The notes: a model not told the origin generated them from the letters alone. 64,000 nt of DNA from Dendrolimus kikuchii (GCA_019925095.2 CM034403.1:434001-498000), one strand, 5' to 3'; positions 53,491 to 64,000 are shown, numbered from the stretch's first letter. Program-made: numbers and translations.

Positions 53491-53887
53491 TGTTACGAGT
53501 TGCAGGACTCGAATTAAAATGCCGTTAGAATTACTATATAATTTATTAGAACTATACAAACACGTATAACATAGGTACAAATATAATAACACACGCAAAG
53601 TCCGTTGCTTCGCTTGTGCTGAACGCTCGACAGCCGATCTCTCCTTGGGGCATTGCTTTATACTGCATAAATACAATATGTCTCTCGGCTGCGTAGACTG
53701 AATTTCTTAGAATCACACCTGGCTAATGACTACCATAAAAAATTACAATACACAATGGGCCGTTTTTTTAATTACAAATTTTAAACACAAAGTAAACAAA
53801 AGAAGTCCAATTGCCAAAAAGGTAATAACATGTGTTTCTACAGACGCAGGTGTGAATTTATCTTTTGTCGGCATTCAGGTCGTAACA
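53491..53887 (-). mobile_element. Solo LTR of family F, internally shortened
   Basis: TGTTACGAGTTGCAGGACTC to CAGGTCGTAACA, 397 bp. The TSD ATAT (53487-53490 and 53888-53891) is perfect. A ~70-bp middle segment present in other copies is missing. Confidence 0.82.
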
Positions 53888-53891
53888 ATAT

Positions 53892-54503
53892 ATTATAGTC
53901 ATAAATATCTTTAAATTCATTCATAGAAATGGACTCCCTTTGAACAATTGCTTCACTAATAGTCATAATGAAGGAGCTTCGAGTGCGCGGGCGGACGGTG
54001 GAGCGCGGATCCAGGCCAATCCAATTGATTTCAACTTGAGCTCCAATTTATCGCTCAGTTTGAGATTGAAGATCGTTTGTTTATGTTAATATCGAGATTC
54101 ACTTAAAACAATTTACAGTAAAAAATGTGTATGGGAAATATTGCCGTTATTGGGGCTTTGTAACTGTTTTTGTACAGCTTGTACACTTGTTCAGTAGTTG
54201 GCGGTAGTAGTGGACGCTCAGAGGTTCGAACTCGAGATAATAGTAGGTCCGATCGATTCGCTCGGCAGTCTGGTGCAAGCCATGCTGCAGAGCGATGATC
54301 TTTGGGTGGGTGCATCCAATTTCTGCGAAGCAGTTATGTCTCAATAGGAAATATTTATAACTATTGATAAAATTCAAATTTATTAAAATTTATTTTCTAT
54401 TTTTTAGTTGGATTTTCTATAAAAGCGTATTTTTTTAGTTTTTTTAAACTATTATTTATTTTTCGAACGTATTGATTTACCCCTTATGTCTTTTATAATA
54501 AAA
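53892..54503. other. Unassigned DNA
   Basis: A G+C-rich GAGTGCGCGGGCGGACGGTG near 53980 stands out. No exon is supported. Confidence 0.35.
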
Positions 54504-54770
54504 CTAGCCGACCCGGCAAACGTTGTTTTGCCTTTTAAATGATATTTAGCAATTTTAACTAAGTTAAATTATTACAGTACTAATATCGCTATTAAAAAAA
54601 TAGGGGTTGGTGGTAGAAGGGTGAAAAATTAAGGTTGTATGTATTTTTTTTAATGAAATAATAAAAAAAATATTTAGGCGAGGGTCACGCGCATCACTTA
54701 GGGGTTTGAAAAATAGATGTAGGTCGATTCTCAGACCCACCCGATATGCACTCAAAATTCTTTTGACTGG
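54504..54770 (+). repeat. H-type repeat
   Basis: AACTAGCCGACCCGGCAAAC, ATATCGCTATTAAAAAAATA and GGTAGAAGGGTGAAAAATTA are shared with 44604-45048. Confidence 0.6.
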
Positions 54771-55023
54771 AATTGGTGAAGGCCTGGTGTCAGTAGAATT
54801 AAAAATCCTGTGTGAATGAACAGCAGCCTCTCTCTTCATGGAAGAATGAAGGTATATAAATCATGAGAGATATTAAGTATTGAGTAGAAGTGCATATAGT
54901 GCGAGAGGTTAGTTTCTTAATTTGTAAAATTGTATAACGTTTTCACCTTGCCAAATATGTAAGGGATTTATGGAGATATGTCCCAGAATAAAATTTTAGT
55001 ACGTCATGTCATTATTATAACTA

Positions 55024-55456
55024 TATCTAGCGGCCCCGGCAGACGTTGTCCTGCTGTGAAAAAACAAAAATCTAGAACCCGATCCCAGCGCCATCTACCG
55101 GTTCTAATTGTGAATCTAAACCTTCCGGGAACTTACTCAAATAGACAAAAACAAAATTACCAAAATCGCTCCAGGTGATTAGGAGGATTCTAGAACCCGA
55201 TCTCAGCGCCACCTACCGTTTCTAATTGTGAATCTAAACCACCCGGGGACCCACTCAAACACACAAAAACAAAATTACCAAAATCGGTCCAGGTGATTAG
55301 GAAGATTCTAGAACCCGATCTCAGCGCCACCTACCGGATCCAACGGGATAAAAGTACCTTATGTCCGTTTCCTAGTTCCAAGCTACTTCCTCACCAATTT
55401 TCAGTCAAATCGGTAAAGCCGTTCTTGAGTTATAAATAGTGTAACTAACACGACTT

Positions 55457-55539
<83 letters not shown>

Positions 55540-55540
55540 T
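55024..55540 (+). repeat. H-type repeat with internal 118-bp tandem units and TA tail
   Basis: It starts CTAGCGGCCCCGGCAGACG. The segment TCTAGAACCCGATC...CAGGTGATTAGGA occurs twice and a third time in part. It ends in the TA run. Confidence 0.7.
55461..55537. repeat. TA dinucleotide microsatellite (~38 units)
   Basis: An uninterrupted TA run forms the 3' tail of the H copy. The poly-(YI) frame through it is an artefact. Confidence 0.97.
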
Positions 55541-55628
55541 AATATTTTTCTTCAATTTTATTATTTATTTGTCTTGCTGAGTATACACTGTTTGCTACAA
55601 CTCCATTAATTCTTCGAAAAGTAATTTT

Positions 55629-56613
55629 AACCGACTTCAAAAAAAGGAGGAGGTTCTCAATTCGTCGGGATCTTTTGTTTTTTTTTTTGTTTGTTTGTTT
55701 TTTTATGTATGTTCCCCAATTACGCTGAGATTTATGATCCGATTTACGTGATTCTTTTTTTGTTCGACGCGGAATAGCTGCCATTTGGTCCCCTAAAAAT
55801 TTGATATAGTTTGGTTCAGTAGTTTTCATTTTACGAACATTTTTTGTTCCCGTTTCTTGGGACCTATATTTTTTAAGGAGCGCGGCACCTTTCGTAGGTC
55901 TACCCATACATAGCTAGACACTAAAAGAACCGCCTTCAAAAACTAAAAAAGTATAATAGTACATTATGGTACTAGTGTGTAACATTGGTGATTACCGCCG
56001 AGGCGCCATTGAGACTCGAGCCGTAGGCGAGGGTCTTAAGAGAGCCGAGGACGGTAGTCATCAATACACACGTGTATCATACGACGTTTTTCAACACACT
56101 TGTGAATAAAATAAGAACAAAAACTCATTTTATTTAGTAGATAAAAAAGTTATATATGAGTGAAAGTTTTATTTATTAAACACGTACGAGTTAAAATTAT
56201 CTATTTAAATAAGAAGTTGCATGAAATGAGCAAGCAATAGGAACATTAATTTATTTGTTCTATAGAACACGATCTTTTTTTTTGAATAAAAACTTTTTTA
56301 AGAACAAAGCAACTCAACCAATAAAATTTTAAAAAAAATCTATAACTCACTAGTGAGTTATAATGTTTTTTAGTCACAGTTTGATTATGGGTGTCATTCT
56401 GTGCCTAATTGCGGTGACCATAGAGCCACTTTATGAGCAAGTGTGTTGAAAAATAACTTATTTCTAAAGCTATTATTGTTAATATATATTATCTAAAACA
56501 TCTTGAAGTCGGTGCAAAATAAAACATAAAAATTACTATATTTTGAAAATTACTAAGCACCCACTTTAAGATGTTTTATACTTTTTAGTTTTTTAGTTTT
56601 TGAAGTCGGTTTT
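55629..56613. mobile_element. TIR element V with one 163-bp-type unit
   Basis: The ends AACCGACTTCAAAAA and TTTTTGAAGTCGGTT are inverted repeats. A second inward copy (CCGCCTTCAAAAACTAAAAA, 55929) pairs with the right end. The region 55695-55865 is a single copy of the 163-bp unit of the array at 61.5 kb. The X element fills 55949-56455. No transposase. Confidence 0.75.
55949..56455 (+). mobile_element. Element X, copy 2, inside V
   Basis: It matches 4131-4628 with only scattered changes (for example GGTAGTCATC for GGTAATCATC). The palindrome with ACTCACTAGTGAGT is conserved. Confidence 0.75.
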
Positions 56614-56757
56614 TTTAGCTAGACGTGTTGATGAACACTTTGCGAAGCGGTGTGCATAGACTAGGAATCAAAATTAAATTTTCACTTATATATATGACCT
56701 TCAAAAAGTGTTCTCCAGTGGAACTTATTTTGAATAAAAACTTTTAATTTTGAATTA

Positions 56758-57365
56758 TCATTTTGAAAAGCTTCTTGTTATACGGCGAGTATATTCTTAT
56801 TAAACCCCGAATTAAACTAAATCGCAAACCTTAAGGAAAAAGAGGATTCATTTAGATTTTGACTTTTTAATTGGAAAACTGCGGCTGGATAGGCTTTGAT
56901 GAATATTTAAAAGCAAAGCTAATAAACAAAGCAAAGATCTCGATTTTAATTAGACAGCTTCAGAGCACGCTCCGTTTAGCCGATATTGTGAGGAAGTTGA
57001 AAAAAAGTCTTGGACATTTTTAATATTCGTTGCGGAAGGCGGCAATTAAAACTTTCTTGGCCCCCTGTACCCTTTGACGAGTCCAAAATTTTATTCCATT
57101 TGCCATATTTTGGGGAATTGAATTCCATTTTGCCGAAAGTTAAGCGGACCGTTTAAAATATTAGGGGATTATTTAAAAAAGGGGGGGACGATATCCATCT
57201 GCTTTTCCTTTTTATCTGCCAGACGCCATAATGTCGTGATAACTCTGAATTACTGCCTATATTTCATAGGGTCCGAAATTTTTGGAAAGTTTTGTGGGTA
57301 TTTTGGTTATTATTTCAAATTATATTTATGGGTTTGATTGCCAGCCCTTTGACGATCTCCTTTTT
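56758..57365. other. Unassigned DNA
   Basis: Nothing recognised. The stretch is unusually free of repeats. Confidence 0.4.
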
Positions 57366-57609
57366 ATCCGTGCAGGAACGGGGAAAGAATACAATTTAAC
57401 GCACAGCCAGGTGGTAAGGCATTTGCCCGTCTGGATGGCTACCACCCCTGGTCTAGAGTATGTCGCCATAACAATCTTGAGTTTTGTTCCAGTCTCCCTT
57501 AAGAGAGCTGCAGCGTATTTGTAGTACCTTTGGTGTTGCAAATGTCCATAGCCGCTTTCCATCAAGTGCGCCGTCTGCCTGTCTGCTGAACTCTTGCAAT
57601 AAAAAAAAA
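57366..57609 (+). mobile_element. Family B repeat with internal deletions
   Basis: ATCCGTGCAGGAACGGGG; deletions remove GCGGCC...CAACC, part of the CCGGCATTAGTGACC block and GGCGATGGTAA. The tail is CAATAAAAAAAAA. Confidence 0.8.
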
Positions 57610-57639
57610 TGACGGCGGCTGTAGTTTTGGCCGGGCTAG

Positions 57640-57730
57640 GCCTTTGTCGACCAACATCACTGCAACACAAGCTCCGTTGTTTACTATGGTCTGGGTGTCT
57701 GGGACACAAGCATAACTTGCTTAACTTAGG
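57640..57730 (+). mobile_element. tRNA-related SINE D, 3' part
   Basis: TTTACTATGGTCTGGGTGTC and CAAGCATAACTTGCTTAACT match the D body. Confidence 0.55.
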
Positions 57731-57860
57731 GATATGTTAGCATGCGTGTTTGTCTGCCGATTATTTATTACCCCTTCAAAAATAATACTTTTTTGATTTA
57801 CAAGTTTGCTCGTAAAGTAACCTCGTAAAATAAAGTCTTCTTCACATTTATATTATACAT

Positions 57861-58051
57861 ACATACATACATACATAACTTCACGCCAGTTCCCTTGCGG
57901 GGTAGGCACGGACAACAGAGCGCCATTTAGGCTTATTCTTACACACCTCACTTGCTTCTTTCACATTCATAACTCTTGTCATGCACGCTCGTCTGTTCTT
58001 AAGGCTCCTGACATCACCTTCTGCTAGTACACGATCAATTATACATATATT
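57861..58051 (-). mobile_element. RTE-type LINE, short 3' end
   Basis: ATACATACATACATAACTTC to GCTAGTACACGATCAATTAT. The 17-bp TSD ACATTTATATTATACAT is at 57844-57860 and 58052-58068, the longest of the family here. Confidence 0.85.
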
Positions 58052-58079
58052 ACATTTATATTATACATATTTTGTATCT

Positions 58080-58222
58080 AGCAAGTTATACTTGTGTTAT
58101 GGATGATTACAGCGGACTAACGCTGGACCTGATTGCAAACACTCAGACCGTAGTAAATAACCAAAACATCATTTATGATATTTCACCATGCCGGGAATCG
58201 AAACTGGAGCGTTCGAGCTGGA
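58080..58222 (-). mobile_element. tRNA-related SINE D, old copy
   Basis: On + it reads AGCAAGTTATACTTGTGTTA, CACTCAGACCGTAGTAAATA and GCCGGGAATCGAAACTGGAG. The head is missing beyond 58222. Confidence 0.55.
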
Positions 58223-58241
58223 ATGAGAATAGTCTTCTTTC

Positions 58242-58475
58242 TTTTTTTTTATTGCACGAGTTCAGCAGACAGGCAGACGACCCACTTGATGGAAAGCGGT
58301 TACCATCGCCTATGGACATTTGCAACACCAAAGTTGCTACAAATGCGCTGCTGCTCTCTTAAGGGAGACTGGAACCTGATCACTAATGTCGGAACACAAC
58401 ACAAGGTTGTTATGGCGGCATACTCTAGACCAGGGGTGGTCGCCATCCAGTCGAGCAAATACCCTACCACCTGTC
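58242..58475 (-). mobile_element. Family B repeat, 5' third missing
   Basis: Poly(T), TTGCACGAGTTCAGCAGACA, to CAAATACCCTACCACCTG. Confidence 0.8.
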
Positions 58476-58620
58476 TAATCTCTAAAACGGCGGTACCGAT
58501 TTTTACGGGACTTTCATTGGCAAATATCTAATATTATAAGGAGTAACTTAGACTATATTTTGTTAGGGTTCCGCAAAAATAACTACGCGGACGAAGTTGC
58601 GCGCACATCTAGTTTAAAAT
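58476..58620 (-). repeat. H-type repeat fragment
   Basis: TAATCTCTAAAACGGCGGTA, GTTAGGGTTCCGCAAAAATA and CGCGGACGAAGTTGCGCGC: the 5' end of an H variant, as at 16195. Confidence 0.55.
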
Positions 58621-59120
58621 AAAATAGTAGTCAATTGTATATAGACTATTTTCAATTGTAACCAGAAGTATTACATTATAGCCAGACATACAAAACGAAG
58701 TTAGTATTATATATTAGATATATCAATACTAAACCACTGCAATTATTTAGCTGCAAAGTGTAGGTAGATTATTTGTCCAATATGCATTGGCGTAGCAAAT
58801 AAAGTTAAATTCATTCAGGGTGTTATAAAAGTAAGAGTACACAGTCCAACTTCCCAACAGTTATGGAGTCACGTAGAATGTACTAGAAGTTCAGTAAATA
58901 AACGACCGCAATGACGACGTATGCTCTGTTGACCGATCGATTGCTTAGTTACGTCCCAGTTCGAACGAAACTTTTGCGGCTGTGTACATTATTGAGTGCA
59001 CTCGTACCGGATAGTTTTGAGTTGTATTTGGAACGATTGACAAAAGTTGTGGAAATATTGTGCAATGTTCTATTCATAAACCAAACCAAGCTCATTATTG
59101 ATGTGTATTGTTAATTATTA
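58621..59120. other. Unassigned DNA
   Basis: The 67-codon frame at 58911-59114 (MTTYALLTDRLLSYVPVR...) has no family I recognise. CAGGGTGTTATAAAAGTAAG upstream is TATA-like. An LTR relic is possible, but I cannot support it. Confidence 0.3.
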
Positions 59121-59247
59121 AGGGCTGCTTGCATAACGTTGCTTAAATTTATTTAAGAAACACGAAGCGCATTTAAACAACACCTTTAAATACAATTAGC
59201 GTCTTGCACAACGCAAAATTTGCCGCTAAATGTATTTAAAGAACTTT
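59121..59247 (-). mobile_element. Harbinger-like MITE, family I, truncated
   Basis: AGGGCTGCTTGCATAACGTT and AATTAGCGTCTTGCACAACG match I in reverse. It is cut where the H repeat begins. Confidence 0.65.
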
Positions 59248-59251
59248 AATA

Positions 59252-59590
59252 ATATATTTGTTATATAAAAATGAATCATAGATATATATATATACGCGCA
59301 TAACTTGAGAACGACTTAACCGATTTTGTTGAAATTTGTTTTGTGTGTTTGAATGGGTCCCCGGATGGTTTAGATATACAATTGTAACCGGTAGGTGGCG
59401 CTGAGATCGGGTTCTAGAATCTTCCTAATCACCTGCACCGATTTTGGTGATTTTGTTTTTGTATGTTTGAGTGGTTTCCCGAATGGCTTAGATTTACAAT
59501 TGGAACCGATAGGTGGCGCTGAGATCAGGTTCTAGAATCCTCCTAATCACCTGGACCGATTTTGGTGATTTTGTTTTTGTGCCATGAAAC
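59252..59590 (-). repeat. H-type repeat with 118-bp tandem units
   Basis: It begins with a TA-rich tail (GATATATATATATACGCG). AGGTGGCGCTGAGATCGGGT and AGGTGGCGCTGAGATCAGGT mark two tandem units, as in 55024-55540. Confidence 0.65.
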
Positions 59591-59654
59591 AAAGTCTTTT
59601 AGGAATTCAGACAATATGGCGGTACTAAGTTTGCTGGATCAGCTAGTATGTTAT

Positions 59655-59915
59655 AAAGGTAATCTTATACTAATATTAATATACAAAGCTGAACAGTTTG
59701 TTTGTATGTTTAAACGCGCTAATCTCAGGAACTACTGGTCTGATTTGAAAAAATCTTTCACTGGTGGATAGCCCATTAATCGAGAAAGGCTATAGGCTAT
59801 ATATCATCACGCTAAGATCAATAGGAGCGGAGCAGCAATGAAAAATGTTTCAAAATCGGGGGGGCTTTGAAAACGAATTCCACGCGGACGGCGTCGCAGG
59901 CACAGCTAATATGCT
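59655..59915 (-). repeat. H-type repeat, 'CTAGCTGTGCC' variant
   Basis: ATCTTATACTAATATTAATA, GCGCTAATCTCAGGAACTAC and ACGCGGACGGCGTCGCAGG; the reverse of 52579-52816. Confidence 0.7.
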
Positions 59916-60001
59916 ATATAATATATAGGTACTATACTAAACAGAAATATGAAATTTTTGTCTCAAACAGATGTATTATCATTACTTCAAAAAACGTTTC
60001 C

Positions 60002-60311
60002 ATCCGTGCAGGAACGGAGAAAGAATACAATTTTCCTGCGGCCAGGCGGCCTGTCGTAAAAGGCGACAAAACAACCCACAGCCAGGTGGTAGGGCATTTG
60101 CCCGACTGGATGGCTACCACCCCTGGTCTAAAGTATGTCACCATAACAACCATGAGTTGTGTTCTGGCATTTGTGATCAGGTTCCAGTCTCCCTTAAGAG
60201 AGCAGCAGTGCATTTGTCGCACCTTTGGTGTTGCAAACGTCTATAGGCGATGGTAACCGCGTTCCATCAAGTGGGCCGTCTGTCTGTCTGCTGAGCTCCT
60301 GCAATAAAAAA
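60002..60311 (+). mobile_element. Family B repeat, full length
   Basis: ATCCGTGCAGGAACGGAG to CTCCTGCAATAAAAAAAC. Frames on both strands are incidental. Confidence 0.85.
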
Positions 60312-60577
60312 ACACATTTTATTTTTTAAACAAACTTAAAACAATCCCTTATTAGCTAATAGTAAACATGATGGAGAGTGGTAAAAATGAAATTAGATTT
60401 GTAAACACGCCTACAATGTACACAGACCGGGGCAAATTGATTTGGAACCAGGACGAGGTAAAGGCGGGCCGAGTGAATCATGGCCGTCTGAAAGGCTACA
60501 TGGGAAGCCGATTACTGGAGCAAATCTAGCTTACGCGCTCTTACATTTCGTAGGTTAACAATTATCTGCTTGATTTA

Positions 60578-61010
60578 GTCGTGGAAGGCCACGACACACC
60601 TTCCATGATCAAATTGATCGTGTACTAGCAGAAGGTGATGTCAGGAGCCTTAAGAACAGACGAGCGTGCATGACAAGAGTTATGAATGTCAAAGAAGCAA
60701 GTGAGGTGTGTAACAATAAGCCTAAATAGCGCTCTGTTGTTCGTGCCTATCCCGCAAGGGAACTGGCGTGAAGTTATGTATGTATGTATGCTTGATTTAG
60801 TCGTGGAAGGCCACGACACACCTTCCATGGTCAAATTGATCGTGTACTAGCAGAAGGTGATGTCAGGAGCCTTAAGAACAGACGAGCGTGCATGACAAGA
60901 GTTATGAATGTCAAAGAAGCGAATGAGGTATGTAAGAATAAGCCTAAATGGCGCTCTGTTGTTCGTGCCTACCCCGCAAGGGAACTGGCGTGAAGTTATG
61001 TATGCATGTA
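60578..61010 (+). mobile_element. RTE-type LINE 3' end, tandemly duplicated
   Basis: Two copies (60578-60788 and 60800-61010), each from GTCGTGGAAGGCCACGACAC to the ATGT tail. TGCTTGATTTA occurs at 60567, 60789 and 61011, spaced exactly 222 bp. One copy has a stop (CCTAAATAGCGC) absent from the other. Confidence 0.92.
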
Positions 61011-61049
61011 TGCTTGATTTATCGAACGTCACATCCGTTTCAAAAAGTC

Positions 61050-61312
61050 TTGGTAGCGTAATGGCTAGCGCACTCGTCCCAAACCCAAAGGGCGCGGGTT
61101 CGATCCTGGCATGCACCACTTAGTCAGTTTTCTGATCTACTACTGTACTAACAACGGTGAAAGAAAACATCATGATGTAACCTGTACATCGAGATAATCG
61201 ATGTGTCAAACCTGCCAAGCCGCCTTGGACAAGCGTGGCGGGTATACTGTCCGTTCCCCCTATAATGGGAGGCCCGAGCCCAGCAGTGGGATGTTATGGG
61301 CTGATATTATAA
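61050..61312 (+). mobile_element. tRNA-derived SINE C, good promoter boxes
   Basis: A box TAGCGTAATGGCTAGCGC, B box GGGTTCGATCC, then CATGCACCACTTAGTCAG. The end is GCCCAGCAGTGGGATGTTAT with an ATTATAATAATG tail. A short deletion follows the B box. Confidence 0.88.
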
Positions 61313-61448
61313 TAATGTATTCGTTGATTGCTTAAGTTATATGTTCTTTTTAGTGTAGTAGAAGTAGTCGCAATGATTTTTCATCTCTTGCTAAATTTTT
61401 GGCCTCTGTATGTCTCTTCTTTCTTGTGTACTCTTTTAATATTACATT

Positions 61449-64000
61449 TCATTGTGTGAGTTCAAAAAAAGGAGGAGGTTGTAAATTCGTCGGAAGCTTT
61501 TTTTTTGTTTTTTTTTTATGTATGTTCACCGATTACTCCGAGATTTATGATACGATTTACGTGATTCTTATTTAGTTTGATGCGGAATAGTTGCCATTTG
61601 GTCCCTTAAAAATTTGACATAGTTTGGCCCAATAGTTTTCATTTTATGAACATTTTTTATGAAAAAAATTCCATTCGGTTCCATATGTACACCGATTACG
61701 CTGAGATTTATGATCCGATTTACGTGATTTTTATTTAGTTTGATGCGGAATAGTTGCCATTTGGTCCCTTAAAAATTTGACATAGTTTGGCCCAATAGTT
61801 TTCATTTTATGAACATTTTTTATGAAAAAAATTCCATTGCGTTCCATATGTACACCGATTACGCTGAGATTTATGATCCGATTTACGTGATTCTTATTTA
61901 GTTTGATGCGGAATAGTTGCCATTTGGTCCCTTAAAAATTTGACATAGTTTGGCCCAATAGTTTTCATTTTATGAACATTTTTTATGAAAATATTTCCAT
62001 TCCGTTCCATATGTACACCGATTACGCTGAGATTTATGATCCGATTTACGTGATTCTTATTTAGTTTGATGCGGAATAGTTGCCATTTGGTCCCTTAAAA
62101 ATTTGACATAGTTTGGCCCAATAGTTTTCATTTTATGAACATTTTTTATGAAAATATTTCCATTCCGTTCCATATGTACACCGATTACGCTGAGATTTAT
62201 GATCCGATTTACGTGATTCTTATTTAGTTTGATGCGGAATAGTTGCCATTTGGTCCCTTAAAAATTTGACATAGTTTGGCCCAATAGTTTTCATTTTATG
62301 AACATTTTTTATGAAAATATTTCCATTCCGTTCCATATGTACACCGATTACGCTGAGATTTATGATCCGATTTACGTGATTCTTATTTAGTTTGATGCGG
62401 AATAGTTGCCATTTGGTCCCTTAAAAATTTGACATAGTTTGGCCCAATAGTTTTCATTTTATGAACATTTTTTATGAAAATATTTCCATTCCGTTCCATA
62501 TGTACACCGATTACGCTGAGATTTATGATCCGATTTACGTGATTCTTATTTAGTTTGATGCGGAATAGTTGCCATTTGGTCCCTTAAAAATTTGACATAG
62601 TTTGGCCCAATAGTTTTCATTTTATGAACATTTTTTATGAAAATATTTCCATTCCGTTCCATATGTACACCGATTACGCTGAGATTTATGATCCGATTTA
62701 CGTGATTCTTATTTAGTTTGATGCGGAATAGTTGCCATTTGGTCCCTTAAAAATTTGACATAGTTTGGCCCAATAGTTTTCATTTTATGAACATTTTTTA
62801 TGAAAATATTTCCATTCCGTTCCATATGTACACCGATTACGCTGAGATTTATGATCCGATTTACGTGATTCTTATTTAGTTTGATGCGGAATAGTTGCCA
62901 TTTGGCCCCTTAAAAATTTGACATAGTTTGGCCCAATAGTTTTCATTTTATGAACATTTTTTATGAAAATATTTCCATTCCGTTCCATATGTACACCGAT
63001 TACGCTGAGATTTATGATCCGATTTACGTGATTCTTATTTAGTTTGATGCGGAATAGTTGCCATTTGGTCCCTTAAAAATTTGACATAGTTTGGCCCAAT
63101 AGTTTTCGTTTTATGAACATTTTTTATGAAAATATTTCCATTCCGTTCCATATGTACACCGATTACGCTGAGATTTATGATCCGATTTACGTGATTCTTA
63201 TTTAGTTTGATGCAGAATAGTTGCCATTTGGTCCCTTAAAAATTTGACATAGTTTGGCCCAATAGTTTTCATTTTATGAACATTTTTTATGAAAATATTT
63301 CCATTCCGTTTCATATGTACACCGATTACGCTGAGATTTATGATCCGATTTACGTGATTCTTATTTAGTTTGATGCGGAATAGTTGCCATTTGGTCCCTT
63401 AAAAATTTGACATAGTTTGGCCCAATAGTTTTCATTTTATGAACATTTTTTATGAAAATATTTCCATTCCGTTCCATATGTACACCGATTACGCTGAGAT
63501 TTATGATCCGATTTACGTGATTTTTATTTAGTTTGATGCGGAATAGTTGCCATTTGGTCCCTTAAAAATTTGACATAGTTTGGCCCAATAGTTTTCATTT
63601 TATGAACATTTTTTATGAAAAAAATTCCATTGCGTTCCATATGTACACCGATTACGCTGAGATTTATGATCCGATTTACGTGATTCTTATTTAGTTTGAT
63701 GCGGAATAGTTGCCATTTGGTCCCTTAAAAATTTGACATAGTTTGGCCCAATAGTTTTCATTTTATGAACATTTTTTATGAAAATATTTCCATTCCGTTC
63801 CATATGTACACCGATTACGCTGAGATTTATGATCCGATTTACGTGATTCTTATTTAGTTTGATGCGGAATAGTTGCCATTTGGTCCCTTAAAAATTTGAC
63901 ATAGTTTGGCCCAATAGTTTTCATTTTATGAACATTTTTTATGAAAATATTTCCATTCCGTTCCATATGTACACCGATTACGCTGAGATTTATGATCCGA
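61449..64000. repeat. 163-bp tandem array derived from TIR element V
   Basis: It starts with the V left-end phrase TTCAAAAAAAGGAGGAGG and a degenerate first unit. CATATGTACACCG then recurs at a 163-bp period from 61681 to 63963 (15 positions) without a single length change. The array runs off the window. A two-variant combination (GTGATTTTTATTTAG plus AAAAAAATTCCATTGCG) occurs twice, 1,793 bp (11 units) apart. No coding capacity. Confidence 0.95.

Larger units (their letters stand above)
54915..56757 (+). mobile_element. LINE family E 3' UTR with two large insertions
   Basis: E segments lie at about 54915-55023, 55541-55628 and 56614-56757, and join into the E UTR order seen at 48550-49020. 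H (55024-55540) and V (55629-56613) separate them. About 90 bp of E are missing at the V site. Confidence 0.75.

Noticed and set aside
55461..55907. 148-residue reverse frame with a basic N-terminal part
   Set aside because: Its end is a translated TA microsatellite and its start lies inside element V; no domain is recognisable.
58911..59114. 67-residue frame that looks protein-like
   Set aside because: It lacks any motif I can name, lies between repeats, and has no supporting exon structure.
61449..64000. CRISPR-like repeat array
   Set aside because: Units of 163 bp abut directly with no unique spacers, and the genome is animal. It is a satellite-type tandem repeat.

Overview
This is a repeat-dominated stretch of an animal nuclear genome, almost certainly from a moth or butterfly. 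The evidence is the high A+T content, many 5'-truncated non-LTR retrotransposons of several clades, a tRNA-derived SINE whose tail region carries the 'CCCACTGCTGGGC' motif common in Lepidoptera, and a polyadenylated ~300-bp repeat with a CR1/BMC1-like 3' end. No bacterial, plasmid or phage organisation is present. I find no convincing host protein-coding gene, exon, rRNA or functional tRNA. Almost every open frame over 60 codons is a fragment of a reverse transcriptase, an antisense shadow of a repeat, or a frame kept open by a tandem repeat. The window reads as intergenic or intronic DNA.

Interspersed families (letters are my own labels). RTE: about 18 short copies of one RTE-type LINE 3' end, ending in an ATGT microsatellite and usually flanked by 9-17 bp target-site duplications (TSDs). 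B: about 20 copies of a ~300-bp A-tailed repeat, many sharing one fixed 5' end. C and D: two tRNA-related SINEs. E, P, R, S, O: 3' ends of other LINEs, some with the last codons of the reverse transcriptase. F: seven solo LTRs or LTR pieces of one LTR retrotransposon, four with perfect 4-bp TSDs and no internal region anywhere. N, T, I, J, V, X: non-autonomous DNA-transposon-like or inverted-repeat elements. G: two Penelope-like fold-back insertions. H: a heterogeneous 'CTAGCTG' repeat ending in TA-rich tails.

Layout. 1-5000: RTE, B, a solo LTR and the first X element. 5-6.1 kb: a pogo/Tigger-like MITE split by the longest RTE copy. 7.1-8.4 kb: a dead LINE reverse transcriptase next to a near-perfect fold-back. 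9.5-11 kb: a fold-back element whose arm appears to have seeded a 36-unit, 26-bp minisatellite. 13.4-16.8 kb: several nested insertions, including SINE C in LINE E in SINE D. 17-26 kb: quieter, mostly unassigned A+T-rich DNA. 26-38 kb: LINE, SINE and LTR insertions with readable TSDs. 39.6-40.3 kb: a 95-bp tandem array. 40.8-42.1 kb: two solo LTRs. 42-60 kb: dense nested repeats, including LINE E interrupted by H and by a TIR element (V) that holds X. 60.5-61 kb: a 222-bp tandem duplication of an RTE insertion. 61.4 kb to the window end: a 163-bp satellite-like array derived from V.

Nothing here forms an operon or a pathway. The content is a layered record of transposition, in which nesting gives relative ages. 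The most distinctive signals are two cases where a transposable element appears to have seeded a tandem array (26 bp and 163 bp), the Penelope-like fold-backs with tail and long TSDs, the fixed-5'-end B family, and several strong isolated hairpins.
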